Made by a program: the position numbers and the translations under genes. From NCBI GenBank assembly GCA_945903655.1, contig CAMDOY010000263.1:1-5598 (forward strand): a stretch of DNA of 5,598 nucleotides, given 5' to 3'. The notes below the pieces were generated by a model, which did not search any database, was not told where the DNA came from, and saw only the letters and a program-made list of their open reading frames with translations. Of this stretch, positions 5,546-5,598 are shown piece after piece. This DNA is from Rhizobium sp. Q54 (GTDB taxonomy: Bacteria; Pseudomonadota; Alphaproteobacteria; Rhizobiales; Beijerinckiaceae). Position 1 is the stretch's first letter, and every line of letters starts with the position of its first letter.

Positions 5546-5598
5546 CGAGCGTGCAGCTGGCGGTGGTCATCGACGGTTCGCTCGGTCAAGCTGGGTTG
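5449..5598 (-). CDS. C-terminal part of an unidentified protein entering from the right edge
   Basis: A minus-strand frame is open from the window edge for 49 codons to TGA at 5449-5451. The translation includes ERTVDDHRQLHARYGAM and LRGRLANILLHHVGGHDLTV, and its codons mostly end in G or C, more coding-like than the overlapping plus-strand frame. The other two minus-strand frames contain stops near the edge. I do not recognise the family. It may belong to a mobile element that inserted into or next to the plus-strand hypothetical gene. A plus-strand frame is also open from 5497 to the edge, so the strand is not certain. Confidence 0.3.
   Translation of the reverse strand, partial: QPSLTERTVDDHRQLHARYGAMGSALRGRLANILLHHVGGHDLTVAFDC

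Noticed and set aside
1..5598. CRISPR array, tRNA, rRNA or complete insertion sequence
   Set aside because: No regularly spaced repeats, cloverleaf-like sequence, rRNA signature or transposase with terminal inverted repeats was seen by eye.

Overview
The window looks like accessory DNA from a GC-rich alphaproteobacterium, probably a sphingomonad. This rests on codon use (strong G/C at third positions in the main gene), on the type of Tat-exported PhoX phosphatase, and on the integrase remnant, which recalls families I associate with Proteobacteria. The taxonomic call is inference. Three substantial genes are recognisable, with debris and probable recombination junctions at both ends.

Left end (1-344): positions 208-297 encode only the first ~30 residues of a tyrosine-recombinase-type integrase. 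The frame then runs into unrelated DNA. A promoter-like pair and a perfect 5-bp inverted repeat lie just upstream, and an unidentified open frame runs leftward off the window.

Middle left, minus strand (345-2275): a prokaryotic ionotropic-glutamate-receptor-like protein (signal peptide, split ligand-binding domain, pore module) is followed after 71 bp by a short-chain dehydrogenase/reductase (SDR). The two could be one transcript. The SDR has a single in-frame TAG at codon 104 and keeps its reading frame and catalytic residues on both sides, so it reads as a recent nonsense pseudogene. A possible third gene just downstream would be cut off at the integrase breakpoint.

Middle (2276-2846): a long divergent intergenic region. 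It holds repeated TCTCACAA words, a 13-bp palindrome, a weak Pho-box-like sequence and a doubtful 33-codon ORF.

Middle right, plus strand (2847-4724): an intact 625-residue Tat-exported PhoX-family phosphatase, with a good ribosome binding site and a clear intrinsic terminator. It looks like a normal housekeeping gene for phosphate scavenging.

Right end (4772-5598): lower-quality coding sequence. Two overlapping small plus-strand frames may be one frameshifted gene, and a minus-strand frame enters from the right edge and overlaps the end of the second. I recognise none of them.

I do not see a clearly new multi-gene system. The most interesting item is the receptor-channel: its pore and gate resemble animal AMPA-type receptors more than the potassium-selective GluR0 type.
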